Origin: Actinoplanes sp. N902-109
GTDB lineage: Bacteria > Actinomycetota > Actinomycetes > Mycobacteriales > Micromonosporaceae
Direction: 5' to 3'
DNA: 64,000 bases
NCBI RefSeq assembly: GCF_000389965.1
Contig: NC_021191.1
Span: 7,441,501-7,505,500, forward strand
Under the pieces are notes generated by a model. The model was not told the DNA's origin, did no database searches, and was given only the letters and a program-made list of their open reading frames with translations. The first letter of the stretch is position 1. Each line of letters opens with the position of its first letter. Made by a program: the position numbers and the translations under genes. This document shows, piece by piece, positions 1 to 8,568 of the stretch.

Positions 1-981
1 GGTGGCGTGGGATTCCTGGGCGTCCGGGAACGGGTTGGTGCCACCGGCGTACATGTAGTAACCCTGCCAGGCCGAGCCGTTGCCGATCTTGCAGTGCGCG
101 ATCGCGGCGATGTCCAGGGCGGACGGGCGCGGGCGGCGGTGGTAGGCGGTGCCCATGCCGCCGGCGAGTTCGCAGGTGGCCGGGGGGAACAGCCGGGACG
201 GGGTGCGGGGGCCACCGGCTGCGGCGGCGATGTTCTGGGCGCGGCGGACGTCGGCGCCGATGCCCGGGTCGTCCCAGACGTGGGAGAAGAAGTAGTGGTC
301 GCGGAACGTGGGATCCCAGGGGGCGTCGCTGTCCACCCAGAAGCCGTCGCCGTACCCGCCGTACAGCGGCAGCACCTCGTCCGGGGGCAGGTCGGCGCCG
401 CCCCAGGCGGTGGCGGTCCACAGCGGTGCGCTCATCCCGGCCTCACGGGCCAGCCGTTTGAGCGTGACGAGATGGGCGGGCTGGTCGTACAGCTCGTTCT
501 CCAGCTGGATGCCGAGCACCGTGCCGTCGGGGCCGCACCGGCCGTCCAGGGCGGCGGCGAGCTGGCCGAACCACTCCCGCACCAGGGTCAGGTAGGCCGG
601 ATCGTCGGTGCGGTGCCGTACGGGAGCGTGCTGAACCCAGTCGGGGAAGCCACCGTTGCGGCTCTCCGCGTGCACCCACGGGCCGATCCGCAGGATGAGG
701 TCGAGCCCCTCGGCGGCGCAGAGATCCGCGAACGCGGCCACGTCGAGGTTGCCGTCGAAGCGGGGCCGGCCGCGGCGCTCGACGTGGTGCAGCCAGAACA
801 CGTACGTGGCGACCACCGTGACGCCACCGGCGCGCAGCTGGCGCAGCCGTTCGGCCCAGCGGTGCCGGGGCACCCGGCTGTAGTGCAGCTCCCCGGAGAC
901 CGGGATGACCGGCACGCCGTCGCGGGTGAGGTAGCGGCTGGTGAGCGCGATGCCGGGACGGGTGTCCTCGGTGTTGCTCAT
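1..981 (-). CDS. GH35 beta-galactosidase, 3' end outside the window
   Basis: Beta-galactosidase of family GH35, expected to release galactose from the non-reducing end of galacto-oligosaccharides. The visible 327 residues cover the start of the TIM barrel: an N-terminal SGELHYSR motif and, at residues 161-163, Glu-Asn-Glu in the context QLENELYD, where Glu163 matches the family acid/base. The start is the ATG at 979-981; no signal peptide is visible, so a cytoplasmic enzyme is likely. No stop codon occurs before position 1, so the gene continues outside. It is divergent from the sugar transporter and shares a regulatory region with two identical operators. Substrate is inferred from the GH53 endo-galactanase in the same locus. 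Confidence 0.88.
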   Translation of the reverse strand, partial: MSNTEDTRPGIALTSRYLTRDGVPVIPVSGELHYSRVPRHRWAERLRQLRAGGVTVVATYVFWLHHVERRGRPRFDGNLDVAAFADLCAAEGLDLILRIGPWVHAESRNGGFPDWVQHAPVRHRTDDPAYLTLVREWFGQLAAALDGRCGPDGTVLGIQLENELYDQPAHLVTLKRLAREAGMSAPLWTATAWGGADLPPDEVLPLYGGYGDGFWVDSDAPWDPTFRDHYFFSHVWDDPGIGADVRRAQNIAAAAGGPRTPSRLFPPATCELAGGMGTAYHRRPRPSALDIAAIAHCKIGNGSAWQGYYMYAGGTNPFPDAQESHAT

Positions 982-1055
982 CGCCGGCCGGCGCAGGGGC
1001 TCACCCCAGGGGTGGTGCCGAAGCGAAAGCGCCAACGCGGATCCCTCCGTCCTTG

Positions 1056-1073
1056 CCTGTAACCGGTCACAGG
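1056..1073. promoter_or_regulatory. LacI-type operator, copy 1 (near the GH35 gene)
   Basis: The 17 bases CTGTAACCGGTCACAGG occur here and again at 1145-1161. The core TGTAACCGGTCACA is a near-perfect palindrome centred on CCGG, typical of LacI-family sites. This copy lies about 75 bases upstream of the GH35 start and about 120 upstream of the transporter gene. The LacI gene at 4303 is the natural candidate to bind it. Confidence 0.75.
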
Positions 1074-1119
1074 CAACTGGCCGGACAATACACCGCGTTA
1101 ACCGGCTGGAAGCAAGCCC

Positions 1120-1125
1120 TTGACA
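1120..1125 (+). promoter_or_regulatory. candidate -35 element of the transporter operon
   Basis: A consensus TTGACA lies 70 bases upstream of the binding-protein start. The -10 region expected about 17 bases later falls inside operator copy 2, where no good hexamer is seen (TATCAC at 1140-1145 is too close). A repressor bound at 1144-1161 would occlude RNA polymerase. Confidence 0.45.
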
Positions 1126-1143
1126 TGGCCGTAAAGGAGTATC

Positions 1144-1161
1144 ACTGTAACCGGTCACAGG
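1144..1161. promoter_or_regulatory. LacI-type operator, copy 2 (near the transporter operon)
   Basis: Second copy of the near-palindrome TGTAACCGGTCACA, 34 bases upstream of the binding-protein start and overlapping where the -10 element should lie. Copy centres are 88 bases apart, about eight helical turns, so looping by a tetrameric or paired repressor is possible. Confidence 0.75.
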
Positions 1162-1194
1162 CATCCCGCGCATGCCTCCGATCGAGGAGGATCA

Positions 1195-2493
1195 ATGAGA
1201 AAGACCATCGCCGGCGTCATCGCCGCATCCCTGCTGCTGTTCGCGTCCGGCTGCGGCGGCAGCGACGACTCCGGCGACCAGGACGCCGGTGGCAAGGTGG
1301 AGCTGACCTACTGGAGCTGGACCCCGAACATGGACAAGGTCGTCGCGACCTGGAACAGCGCCCACCCGGACATCCACGTGACCGTCAACAAGCAGGACGG
1401 CGGCGACCCGGCGGTGGCCAAGCTGCTCACCGCGATCAAGGCGGGCAGCGGCGCCCCCGACGTCATGCAGGCCGAATACCAGAAGGTGCCGACACTGGTC
1501 TCGGCCAACGCGATCGCCGACCTCAAGGACGAGGCGGGGTCGCTCAAGGACAAGTTCCCCGAGTCGGTGTGGAACGCCGTAACGCTGGGCTCCGACGCCG
1601 TCTACGGCGTACCGCAGGATTCCGGGCCGTTGATGTTCTTCTACCGCGCCGACGTCTTCGCCAAGCTCAAGCTCGACGCCCCGAAGACCTGGGACGACTA
1701 CGCCCGGGCGGCCCGCACGATCCACCAGGCCGACAAGAAGCAGTACCTCGGCACGTTCTCGGCCAACGACCCGGGCTGGTTCGCCGGGCTGGCGCAGCAG
1801 GCGGGCGCCTCCTGGTGGGGCGTCACCGGCGACTCGTGGACGGTGAACATCAACGACGCCGCCACCCAGCAGGTCGCCTCCTACTGGGGTGGTCTGGTGC
1901 AGGAGGGCGCGATCCTCAACAAGCCGATGTACACCCCGGAGTGGAACGCGCAGCTCAACGACGGCAGCCAGGTCGGCTGGGTCAGCGCGGTCTGGGCGCC
2001 CGGCGTGCTGGAAGGCAGCGCCGCCTCCACCAAGGGCAAGTGGAGGGCCGCACCGCTGCCGCAGTGGGACACCGCAGCCCCGGCCGGCGGCAACTGGGGC
2101 GGCTCGGCCACCAGCGTGACCAGCCAGAGCAAGCACAAGAAGCAGGCCGCCGAGTTCATCGCGTGGCTCAACACCGACCCGGCCGCGGTGCAGCTGCTGG
2201 CCGGCACCGCGAACATCTACCCGGCGGTCACCGACTCCACCGCCGCGCTGAGCCGGCCGCCCGCGTTCTTCGCCGACCAGGCCGACTACTACACGCTGGC
2301 CGCGGACGCCGGGAAGATCGCCAAGCCGTTCACCTACGGGCCCAACGTCAACGTCGCGTACAACGCCTACAACGACGCCTTCGGCAAGGCCGCCGAGTCC
2401 AAGCAGAGCGCGCAGTTCACCGCGGCACTCGGCACGATGCAGACCACCACGGTCACCGACATGAAGAACGCCGGCTTCAAGGTCGCGGGATGA
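1195..2493 (+). CDS. ABC sugar transporter, substrate-binding lipoprotein
   Basis: Extracellular solute-binding protein of the carbohydrate ABC family (SBP family 1, MalE-like), 432 residues, the usual length. The N-terminus is a lipoprotein signal: MRK, a hydrophobic stretch and the lipobox FASGC, so the mature protein should be anchored by Cys around residue 19-20. A strong ribosome site (GAGGAGGA, 1183-1190) fixes the ATG. It is the first gene of a run with two permeases, a LacI regulator and a secreted GH53 galactanase. Captured galacto-oligosaccharides are therefore the probable ligand; this is context inference. No ATPase is encoded nearby, so a shared MsiK-type ATPase elsewhere probably powers it. 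Confidence 0.92.
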   Translation: MRKTIAGVIAASLLLFASGCGGSDDSGDQDAGGKVELTYWSWTPNMDKVVATWNSAHPDIHVTVNKQDGGDPAVAKLLTAIKAGSGAPDVMQAEYQKVPTLVSANAIADLKDEAGSLKDKFPESVWNAVTLGSDAVYGVPQDSGPLMFFYRADVFAKLKLDAPKTWDDYARAARTIHQADKKQYLGTFSANDPGWFAGLAQQAGASWWGVTGDSWTVNINDAATQQVASYWGGLVQEGAILNKPMYTPEWNAQLNDGSQVGWVSAVWAPGVLEGSAASTKGKWRAAPLPQWDTAAPAGGNWGGSATSVTSQSKHKKQAAEFIAWLNTDPAAVQLLAGTANIYPAVTDSTAALSRPPAFFADQADYYTLAADAGKIAKPFTYGPNVNVAYNAYNDAFGKAAESKQSAQFTAALGTMQTTTVTDMKNAGFKVAG

Positions 2494-3449
2494 CCGTCAC
2501 CGCCACCCGGCGGTCCGCCGTCGCCACCCAGGCGGCGGACCACCCGGTCAGCAGGCAGCACCGGGGCACCCCATGGGGGTTCCTGGCCCCGGCGATCGTG
2601 CTGTTCGTCGCGTTCCTGGGCGCACCGATCGGCTATGCCGCCTACCTCAGCCTGCGCCGGGTCAAGATCTCCGGGCTGGGGCTGGGGGCCGGCTCGCGCA
2701 CCGAGGTGTGGGCCGGGCTGGGCAACTACAGCCGCTCGCTGACCGACCCCGAGTTCCTGCCCAGCGTGGCCCGGGTGGGAGCGTACGGTCTGATCGTCGT
2801 ACCGCTGATGCTCGGTCTTGCGCTCCTGCTGGCCCTGCTGCTGGATGCCGGGCGCACCCGGGTCGGCGGGTTCGCCCGTACGGCGATCTTCCTCCCGTAC
2901 GCGGTGCCCGCCGTGATCGCCTCGCTGCTGTGGGGCTTCATGTACCTGCCGCGGATCAGCCCGATCACCGACCTGCTCACCGGGCTGGGGCTGACGCCGC
3001 CGGAGATGCTCTCCTCGGGCTGGGTGCTCTATGCGGTGGCCAACATCGCGATCTGGGGTGGCACCGGCTTCAACATGATCGTGCTGTTCTCGTCGCTGCG
3101 CACGATCCCGACCGAGATGTACGAGGCAGCGCGGCTCGACGGCGCCGGCGACGTGCAGATCGCGTGGCGCATCAAGATCCCGCTGCTGCTGCCCGCACTG
3201 GTGATGACGTTCGTCTTCTCGCTCATCGCCACGCTGCAGGTCTTCGCCGAGCCGATGACGCTGCGGCCGCTGAGCAACACCATCTCCACCACCTGGACCC
3301 CGCTGATGAAGGTGTACCGCGACGCCTTCGTCCGCAACGACATCTACTCCGCGGCGGCCACCTCCGTCGTGATCGCGCTGGCCACCTTCGCGATCTCGTA
3401 CGGGTTCCTCAAGCTCGTCGGATCCCGCGCGTTCCGGCAGGAGGACTGA
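2490..3449 (+). CDS. ABC sugar transporter permease (MalF-like)
   Basis: Inner-membrane permease of the carbohydrate ABC family, 319 residues. An N-terminal cytoplasmic segment is followed by about six membrane helices, the first being the hydrophobic run starting WGFLAPAIVLFVAF. The EAA loop that contacts the ATPase is visible near the C-terminus as YEAARLDGAGDVQIAWRIKIP. The ATG overlaps the stop of the binding-protein gene (ATGA, 2490-2493), indicating translational coupling. It pairs with the next gene to form the heterodimeric channel. Confidence 0.93.
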   Translation: MTVTATRRSAVATQAADHPVSRQHRGTPWGFLAPAIVLFVAFLGAPIGYAAYLSLRRVKISGLGLGAGSRTEVWAGLGNYSRSLTDPEFLPSVARVGAYGLIVVPLMLGLALLLALLLDAGRTRVGGFARTAIFLPYAVPAVIASLLWGFMYLPRISPITDLLTGLGLTPPEMLSSGWVLYAVANIAIWGGTGFNMIVLFSSLRTIPTEMYEAARLDGAGDVQIAWRIKIPLLLPALVMTFVFSLIATLQVFAEPMTLRPLSNTISTTWTPLMKVYRDAFVRNDIYSAAATSVVIALATFAISYGFLKLVGSRAFRQED

Positions 3450-3450
3450 G

Positions 3451-4287
3451 ATGCCCACGTCGCGGCGCAGCCCGACCGCCACTGTCCTGCTGTTGCTCGG
3501 CGCGGCCTACTGCCTGCTGCCGGTGCTGTGGGTGCTGATCGCGTCGACCAAGAGCGCGAGCGAGCTGTTCTCGTCGTTCACCTTCGCGCCCAGCACCCAC
3601 CTGGCCGACAACATCGCGAGCCTCAGCGGCTACCGCGGCGGCCTCTACTGGCGCTGGATGGCCAACACCCTCCTGTACGCCGGGGTGGGCGCGGCCGCGT
3701 CGACCCTGGTCTCGGCGATGGCCGGGTTCGCCCTGGCCAAGTACACCTTCGCGGGCAGGAACGCGGTCTTCAACGTGGTGCTGGCCGGGGTGCTGGTGCC
3801 GGGCGTGATCCTGGCCGTACCCCAGTACCTGCTGCTCGCCAAGGTGGGCCTGACCAATACGTACTGGGCCGTGCTGCTGCCCAGCATGATCAGCCCGTAC
3901 GGGATCTATCTGTGCCGGATCTTCGCCGCCGCCGCCGTGCCCGGCGAGATCCTCGAGGCCGCCCGGGTCGACGGCGCCGGTGACTGGCGCACGTTCGGCC
4001 GGGTGGTGCTGCCGATGATGCGGGTGGGCCTGGTGACGGTGTTCCTGTTCCAGTTCGTGGCGATCTGGAACAACTACATGCTGCCGTTCATCATGCTCGG
4101 CGACGACCGGCTCTTCCCGGTCACGGTGGGGCTCAGCGGCCTGCTCAACCAGGGGGCGTCGCAGCCGTCGATGTACACGTCGGTGGTCACCGGTGCCCTG
4201 CTGTCGGTGCTGCCGCTGATCGTGCTGTTCCTGGCCCTGCAACGCTACTGGCAGGTCGACCTGGCCGCCGGTGCGGTCAAGGCGTGA
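3451..4287 (+). CDS. ABC sugar transporter permease (MalG-like)
   Basis: Second permease of the sugar importer, 278 residues, the normal MalG length. It has about six membrane helices and an EAA loop (LEAARVDGAGDWRTFGRVVLP) near two-thirds of the protein. It starts one base after the previous stop, with AGGAGG (3439-3444) as ribosome site. Together with the upstream permease it should form the transmembrane part of the galacto-oligosaccharide importer suggested by the neighbouring enzymes. Confidence 0.93.
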   Translation: MPTSRRSPTATVLLLLGAAYCLLPVLWVLIASTKSASELFSSFTFAPSTHLADNIASLSGYRGGLYWRWMANTLLYAGVGAAASTLVSAMAGFALAKYTFAGRNAVFNVVLAGVLVPGVILAVPQYLLLAKVGLTNTYWAVLLPSMISPYGIYLCRIFAAAAVPGEILEAARVDGAGDWRTFGRVVLPMMRVGLVTVFLFQFVAIWNNYMLPFIMLGDDRLFPVTVGLSGLLNQGASQPSMYTSVVTGALLSVLPLIVLFLALQRYWQVDLAAGAVKA

Positions 4288-4302
4288 CGGACGGCGACGA
4301 CT

Positions 4303-5382
4303 ATGATCCCAACCGTGCCGACCTCGCCCGGGACGGGGCGCCCGTCAACCTCCCCCGGGACGGGGCGCAAGCGGCCCACGATCCGCGACGTCGCTCGCGA
4401 GGCCGGGGTTTCGTACGCCACCGTCTCCCGTGTTCTCAACGGCCGGGAATGGGTCAGCCCCGAAGCCGTCCGGTCGGTCACCGACGCCATCACCCGCACC
4501 GGCTACACCGCCAACCAGCACGCCCGCTCGCTGGCCACCGGCCGCTCCGGCTCGATCGCGTTCCTGCTCACCGAGCCGCAGCACCTGCTGTTCCAGGATC
4601 CCAACTTCGCCGTGCTGCTGCGCGGGGTGGCCCAGTCGCTGTCCGCCCGCGAGCTGACCCTGATCCTGATGATCGCGGCGACCCCGGAGGAACGCACCCG
4701 GGCGCTGACCTACCTCAGCGGCGGGCACGTCGACGGGGTGCTGCTGGTGTCGCCGCACTCCGGTGACCCGCTGCTGGGCCAGCTCGTGCACGCCGGGGTG
4801 CCGGTGGTGGCGTGCGGCAAGGTGCTGGGTCACGAGGCCACCATCAGCTCGGTGGCGGCCGACGAATGGGCGGGGGCGCGCTCAGCCGTCGAGCACCTGA
4901 TCGCCGCGGGCTGCCGGCGCATCGCCCACATCGCCGGCCCGCAGGACACCTCGGGCGGGGTGGACCGGCTGCGCGGCTACACCGATGCGTTGAGCGCACA
5001 CGGGATCGCGGTCGACCCGGTGCTCATCTCGTACGGGGACTGGAGTCACCGGAGCGGCACCACCGCGATGCGTGAGCTGCTCACGAACGCACCCGACCTG
5101 GACGGCCTGTTCGCGGCCTCGGACGCGATGGCCGGCGGCTCGCTGCCGGTGCTGCGCGAGGCCGGCCGGGACGTCCCGGGTGACGTGCGCATCGTCGGCT
5201 TCGACGACTCCGGGCTCGCGGCCACCCTGCACCCGCCGCTCAGCACCGTCCGCAACCCGCTCGACCGGATCAGCGAGGAGATGGTCCGGCTGCTCGCCGA
5301 CCTCATCGGCGGGCGCACCCCGTTGTCCATCACCGTTCCCACAACCCTGGTTCTGCGCGACTCCTCACCCGCTTCTGCGTAA
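4303..5382 (+). CDS. LacI-family transcriptional regulator (galactan locus)
   Basis: LacI/GalR-type repressor, 359 residues from this ATG. The helix-turn-helix is near residues 25-50 (TIRDVAREAGVSYATVSRVL), followed by the hinge and a periplasmic-binding-protein-like effector domain to the C-terminus. Residues 7-22 contain a short duplication (TSPGTGR-PS-TSPGTGRK) encoded by a repeated CGGGACGGGGCGC segment; a GTG at 4315 is an alternative start. The gene lies inside the transporter/galactanase operon, 15 bases after the second permease. Autoregulated repression through the operators at 1056 and 1144, relieved by a galactan-derived sugar, is inferred. Confidence 0.92.
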   Translation: MIPTVPTSPGTGRPSTSPGTGRKRPTIRDVAREAGVSYATVSRVLNGREWVSPEAVRSVTDAITRTGYTANQHARSLATGRSGSIAFLLTEPQHLLFQDPNFAVLLRGVAQSLSARELTLILMIAATPEERTRALTYLSGGHVDGVLLVSPHSGDPLLGQLVHAGVPVVACGKVLGHEATISSVAADEWAGARSAVEHLIAAGCRRIAHIAGPQDTSGGVDRLRGYTDALSAHGIAVDPVLISYGDWSHRSGTTAMRELLTNAPDLDGLFAASDAMAGGSLPVLREAGRDVPGDVRIVGFDDSGLAATLHPPLSTVRNPLDRISEEMVRLLADLIGGRTPLSITVPTTLVLRDSSPASA

Positions 5383-5393
5383 AGGAGAAACCC

Positions 5394-6491
5394 ATGCACC
5401 GGTTCGTCCTCGCGGCGTTGGTTGCCACCGCCGTTGCCGTCACCCCCACTCCCCCGGCATCCGCTGCCACCACCCTGTCGATGCGCGGCGCCGACGTTTC
5501 GTCGCTGCAGCGCAGCCTCGACCTCGGCGCCAGGTACTACGACGCCACCGGCACCGCCAAGGACCCGATCGACATCCTCAAGTCGGCCGGGATGAACTAC
5601 GCCCGGCTGCGCGTCTGGAACAACCCCGCGAGCGGCTACAACAACAAGGCCAAGGTGCTCCAGCAGGCCCGGTCGTTGAAGTCCAAGGGCATGAAACTGC
5701 TCATCGACTTCCACTACTCCGACACGTGGGCCGATCCGGGGAAGCAGTTCAAGCCCGCCGCGTGGAACAGCCATTCCCTGAGTCAACTGCAGAAGGACGT
5801 GTACGACTACACCTACGACATCTGCACCAGCCTCACAGCGCAGGGCACCACCCCCGACTCGGTCCAGCTCGGCAACGAGATCAACGTCGGCATGCTGTGG
5901 CCCACCGGCCAGGTCGTCAACAACGACTTCGCGCCGCTGGCGAGCCTGTTGAAGCAGGGCTACGCCGCGACGAAGGCCTGCAACAGCGGCACCCAGGTGA
6001 TGATCCACACCGCCGACGCGGACAGCATGGCCAACGCCCGCTGGTTCTACGACGGCATCAAGGCCCAGGGCGTCCAGTGGGACATCACGGCGCTGAGCTA
6101 CTACTGCATGTGGCACGGCACGCTGGCCAACCTCTACAACGTCATCGCCGACGTCCGCACCCGCTACGGCAAGCCCGTCGTCATCGCCGAAACGGCCTAC
6201 CAGTTCACCACCGCTGACGCCGACAGCGAGAAGAACTCCGTCCCCGGCACCGTCCTGTGCGACAACATCCCGGCCACCTGGCAGGGCCAGGCCCAGCAGT
6301 TCACCTGGGTCCAGAACACCGCCCGCAACGCCGGCGCCATCGGCGTCTTCTACTGGGAACCCACCTGGTACGCCATCAAGGGCAACGGCTGGGACCCCGC
6401 CGACATCAACGGTACGGGCGACGGCTGGGACAACATGGCCACCTTCGACTGGACCGGCCACGTGAACCCGTACCTGCGCTGGACCCCCTGA
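5394..6491 (+). CDS. secreted arabinogalactan endo-beta-1,4-galactanase, GH53
   Basis: Endo-beta-1,4-galactanase of family GH53, 365 residues. It has a Sec signal peptide (residues 1-25, ending ASAA), so it acts outside the cell on type I galactan. The family signatures RGADVSS and MNYARLRVWNNP are clear. The two catalytic glutamates are Glu162 (QLGNEIN, acid/base) and Glu266 (VIAETAY, nucleophile). It follows the LacI gene by 11 bases with an AAAGGAGA ribosome site. Its products would be imported by the upstream ABC system and trimmed by the GH35 enzyme, completing a galactan pathway. Confidence 0.95.
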   Translation: MHRFVLAALVATAVAVTPTPPASAATTLSMRGADVSSLQRSLDLGARYYDATGTAKDPIDILKSAGMNYARLRVWNNPASGYNNKAKVLQQARSLKSKGMKLLIDFHYSDTWADPGKQFKPAAWNSHSLSQLQKDVYDYTYDICTSLTAQGTTPDSVQLGNEINVGMLWPTGQVVNNDFAPLASLLKQGYAATKACNSGTQVMIHTADADSMANARWFYDGIKAQGVQWDITALSYYCMWHGTLANLYNVIADVRTRYGKPVVIAETAYQFTTADADSEKNSVPGTVLCDNIPATWQGQAQQFTWVQNTARNAGAIGVFYWEPTWYAIKGNGWDPADINGTGDGWDNMATFDWTGHVNPYLRWTP

Positions 6492-6577
6492 CCCGGGCGG
6501 GCGGGACTCAACCATTGCGCCCGGTCGGAGCGTTTGCCTCGTGTGATGTCGATTGATGCCGACGGACCGGAGGCCGC

Positions 6578-7099
6578 ATGAGGACGCCCGATGACGGGTT
6601 CCCGGAGTTCGTCCGGGCGCAGTGGGGCCCGCTGACCCGGACCGCCTACCTGCTGACCGGCGACCGGAGCTATGCCGAGGATCTGGTGCAGACCGCACTG
6701 GAGAAGACGCACCGCAAGTGGCGCAAGGTGGCGGCCCTGGAGTCGCCGGTGGCGTATGTGCGCCGCGTGCTCGTCAACACGGCGATCTCGTGGCGCCGCC
6801 GGCGCAGTCACGGCGAGACACCGGCGATGCCGCCCGACACGGTCCGCGCCCGGGACCCGTACCCGCAGGTCGAGGAGCGGCAGCAGTTGCTGGCCGCGTT
6901 GCGGACGCTGCCGCCGAGGATGCGCGCGGTGCTGGTGCTGCGCTACTTCGAGGATCTCACCGAGCCGGACACAGCGGCCGCCCTGGGCTGTTCCGTGGGC
7001 ACCGTGAAGAGCCAGGCCTCGCGCGGGCTGCAGCGGCTGCGCCACCAGTTGGAAGGTACCCCGATCACCGCCGTGCCCCTCGAGGAGAGCCCCGCATGA
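6578..7099 (+). CDS. ECF RNA polymerase sigma factor, SigE family
   Basis: Extracytoplasmic-function sigma factor of the actinobacterial SigE-like class, 173 residues. Region 2 lies near residues 10-75 (LTRTAYLLTGDRSYAEDLVQTAL) and region 4 near 105-160 with the helix-turn-helix GCSVGTVKSQASRGLQRLR. The ATG follows ACCGGAGG. The stop overlaps the start of the next gene (ATGA at 7096-7099), so the membrane protein downstream is probably a partner or anti-sigma-like component; that role is inferred. Confidence 0.93.
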   Translation: MRTPDDGFPEFVRAQWGPLTRTAYLLTGDRSYAEDLVQTALEKTHRKWRKVAALESPVAYVRRVLVNTAISWRRRRSHGETPAMPPDTVRARDPYPQVEERQQLLAALRTLPPRMRAVLVLRYFEDLTEPDTAAALGCSVGTVKSQASRGLQRLRHQLEGTPITAVPLEESPA

Positions 7100-8475
7100 A
7101 CATCGAGACCACTCTGCGCGACGGGCTGACGGACACCGCCGGCGCGCTGGAGCTGCCGGCGGACCCGTGGCCGTCATTCCAGCAGCGGGAGACCAGGCAC
7201 GTCCGGAACCGGCGGTTACGAGTCGGTGTGGTGACGGCGGTCCTTGCCGCGCTCACCGTGCTGCAGTCCGGTGTCGTGCGGATGCCCGGCTGGGCGCCCG
7301 GCATCGCGATCGCCGCGCAGAGCCGGCCCCTGCTCGACAGTCCCACGCGCGGGTCGCTCGCCCACGACACCGCCTGGCTGGCGGGCATGCGGGCCGTGGT
7401 CCAGGACATGCGGGACGACGACGGGGTCTGGAAGATCACCGACCGCAGACAGATCAAGTTTCTGTACGCCGGGGAGGTCGGCGACAACCGCCTCGTTCTC
7501 GCCTACGTGCCGGTCCGGTGGGGCTTCATCACCGACCCGCAGCTGGTCTGGTATTCCGGTCCGGCCGGGGCCCAGCCGGAACAGATGGACGAGAGCGGCA
7601 ACGTGGACGACGGTCAGCCGACCGTCTCGCTCGCCGAGGCCGCCAGCGACCGGCCGGGCTTCGCCGTGGTGGTCGGTCCGCAAGGTTCCACGGCGTCGAT
7701 CAGCACCGGTTTCGAGTACACCGCCGCCGGCACCGTCGCCTACGACCCGCCGACCACCGGCCCGGCCGGGACCGGCATCGCGGAGATGGTCCTCCCGCCC
7801 GCGGCGGCCGCTCCGGGCGTCACGTTCCGCGTCACCGAGAACGGGCACGACATCCCCGTCGACGGCGGGGTGGGCTGGGGTGGCCCGAGCCCCGACTACT
7901 CACGGCACGACGCGGCGATCACCCGCGCTCTCGGCGGCCGGCAGTTCGACCACGCCACCCTGCGGCAGTGGGTCACCAGCCAGCTGGGCAGCGCCGGTCT
8001 GTCGCTCAGGAACGTGACGATCAGCATTCCCTGGCTCGGTACGGTCAACGGGCAGCCCGCCGCGCTGCTGACGTTCCAGGAACCGGGCCATGGCGTGCTC
8101 GCGTTCGCACTGCACGGCGGCGCCAACGGTTTCCGGGAGGATCTGCGGCTGCTGCTGCCGGCCAAGGATGCCGGCAGGCGTCCGCTCGCCTGGCGGATGC
8201 GGGCGGAGGGCAAGGACGACCGGACCAACGAGGTGCACGTGGTGGGACCGGCCGGTGCCGCAAAGGTCGTGCTGCAGATCCCGGGGGCCGCGCCGGTCGC
8301 CGTGCCGCTGGATGCCGACCGGCACGGCACGGCAAAACTCCCCACGCCGGACACCGCAGCGACCGTCACGGCGTACGCATCGGACGGCACTGTGCTCGGC
8401 ACCGCGCCGGTCCCGCCGTTCACCGACATCGACGGCATCGTCGGCGCCTCCCCGGCCACCCGGGTCGTGCCCTGA
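7096..8475 (+). CDS. membrane-anchored protein coupled to the sigma factor
   Basis: Protein of 459 residues whose function I do not recognise. Residues 1-35 look cytoplasmic, one membrane helix lies near 38-58 (LRVGVVTAVLAALTVLQSGVV), and the remaining 400 residues would be extracellular with many beta-prone stretches and no enzymatic motif I can name. It is translationally coupled to the ECF sigma gene (4-base overlap). Such partners in actinobacteria often sense the envelope or bind the sigma factor with the N-terminal tail. The short tail lacks the His-x3-Cys-x2-Cys of ZAS anti-sigma factors, so an anti-sigma function is only a guess. Confidence 0.8.
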   Translation: MNIETTLRDGLTDTAGALELPADPWPSFQQRETRHVRNRRLRVGVVTAVLAALTVLQSGVVRMPGWAPGIAIAAQSRPLLDSPTRGSLAHDTAWLAGMRAVVQDMRDDDGVWKITDRRQIKFLYAGEVGDNRLVLAYVPVRWGFITDPQLVWYSGPAGAQPEQMDESGNVDDGQPTVSLAEAASDRPGFAVVVGPQGSTASISTGFEYTAAGTVAYDPPTTGPAGTGIAEMVLPPAAAAPGVTFRVTENGHDIPVDGGVGWGGPSPDYSRHDAAITRALGGRQFDHATLRQWVTSQLGSAGLSLRNVTISIPWLGTVNGQPAALLTFQEPGHGVLAFALHGGANGFREDLRLLLPAKDAGRRPLAWRMRAEGKDDRTNEVHVVGPAGAAKVVLQIPGAAPVAVPLDADRHGTAKLPTPDTAATVTAYASDGTVLGTAPVPPFTDIDGIVGASPATRVVP

Positions 8476-8519
8476 TCGGCTGTCCCGGTGACGCAGCTGC
8501 ACGGCTGCCACAAGCGCCG

Positions 8520-8554
8520 CCGCCGCTGGCAGCCAGGGCGGCTACCAGCGGCGG
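8520..8554. terminator. bidirectional hairpin between convergent genes
   Basis: Perfect 10-bp inverted repeat CCGCCGCTGG (8520-8529) / CCAGCGGCGG (8545-8554) with a 15-base loop, between the convergent sigma-partner gene and the GH92 gene. No U-tract, as is common in actinobacteria. Confidence 0.7.
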
Positions 8555-8568
8555 TCGGACGGGGCGGG

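Noticed and set aside
1053..2489. N-terminal extension of the first permease through the binding-protein gene
   Set aside because: The upstream part is an off-frame reading of the lipoprotein gene; the permease proper begins at ATG 2490 with a 4-base overlap.
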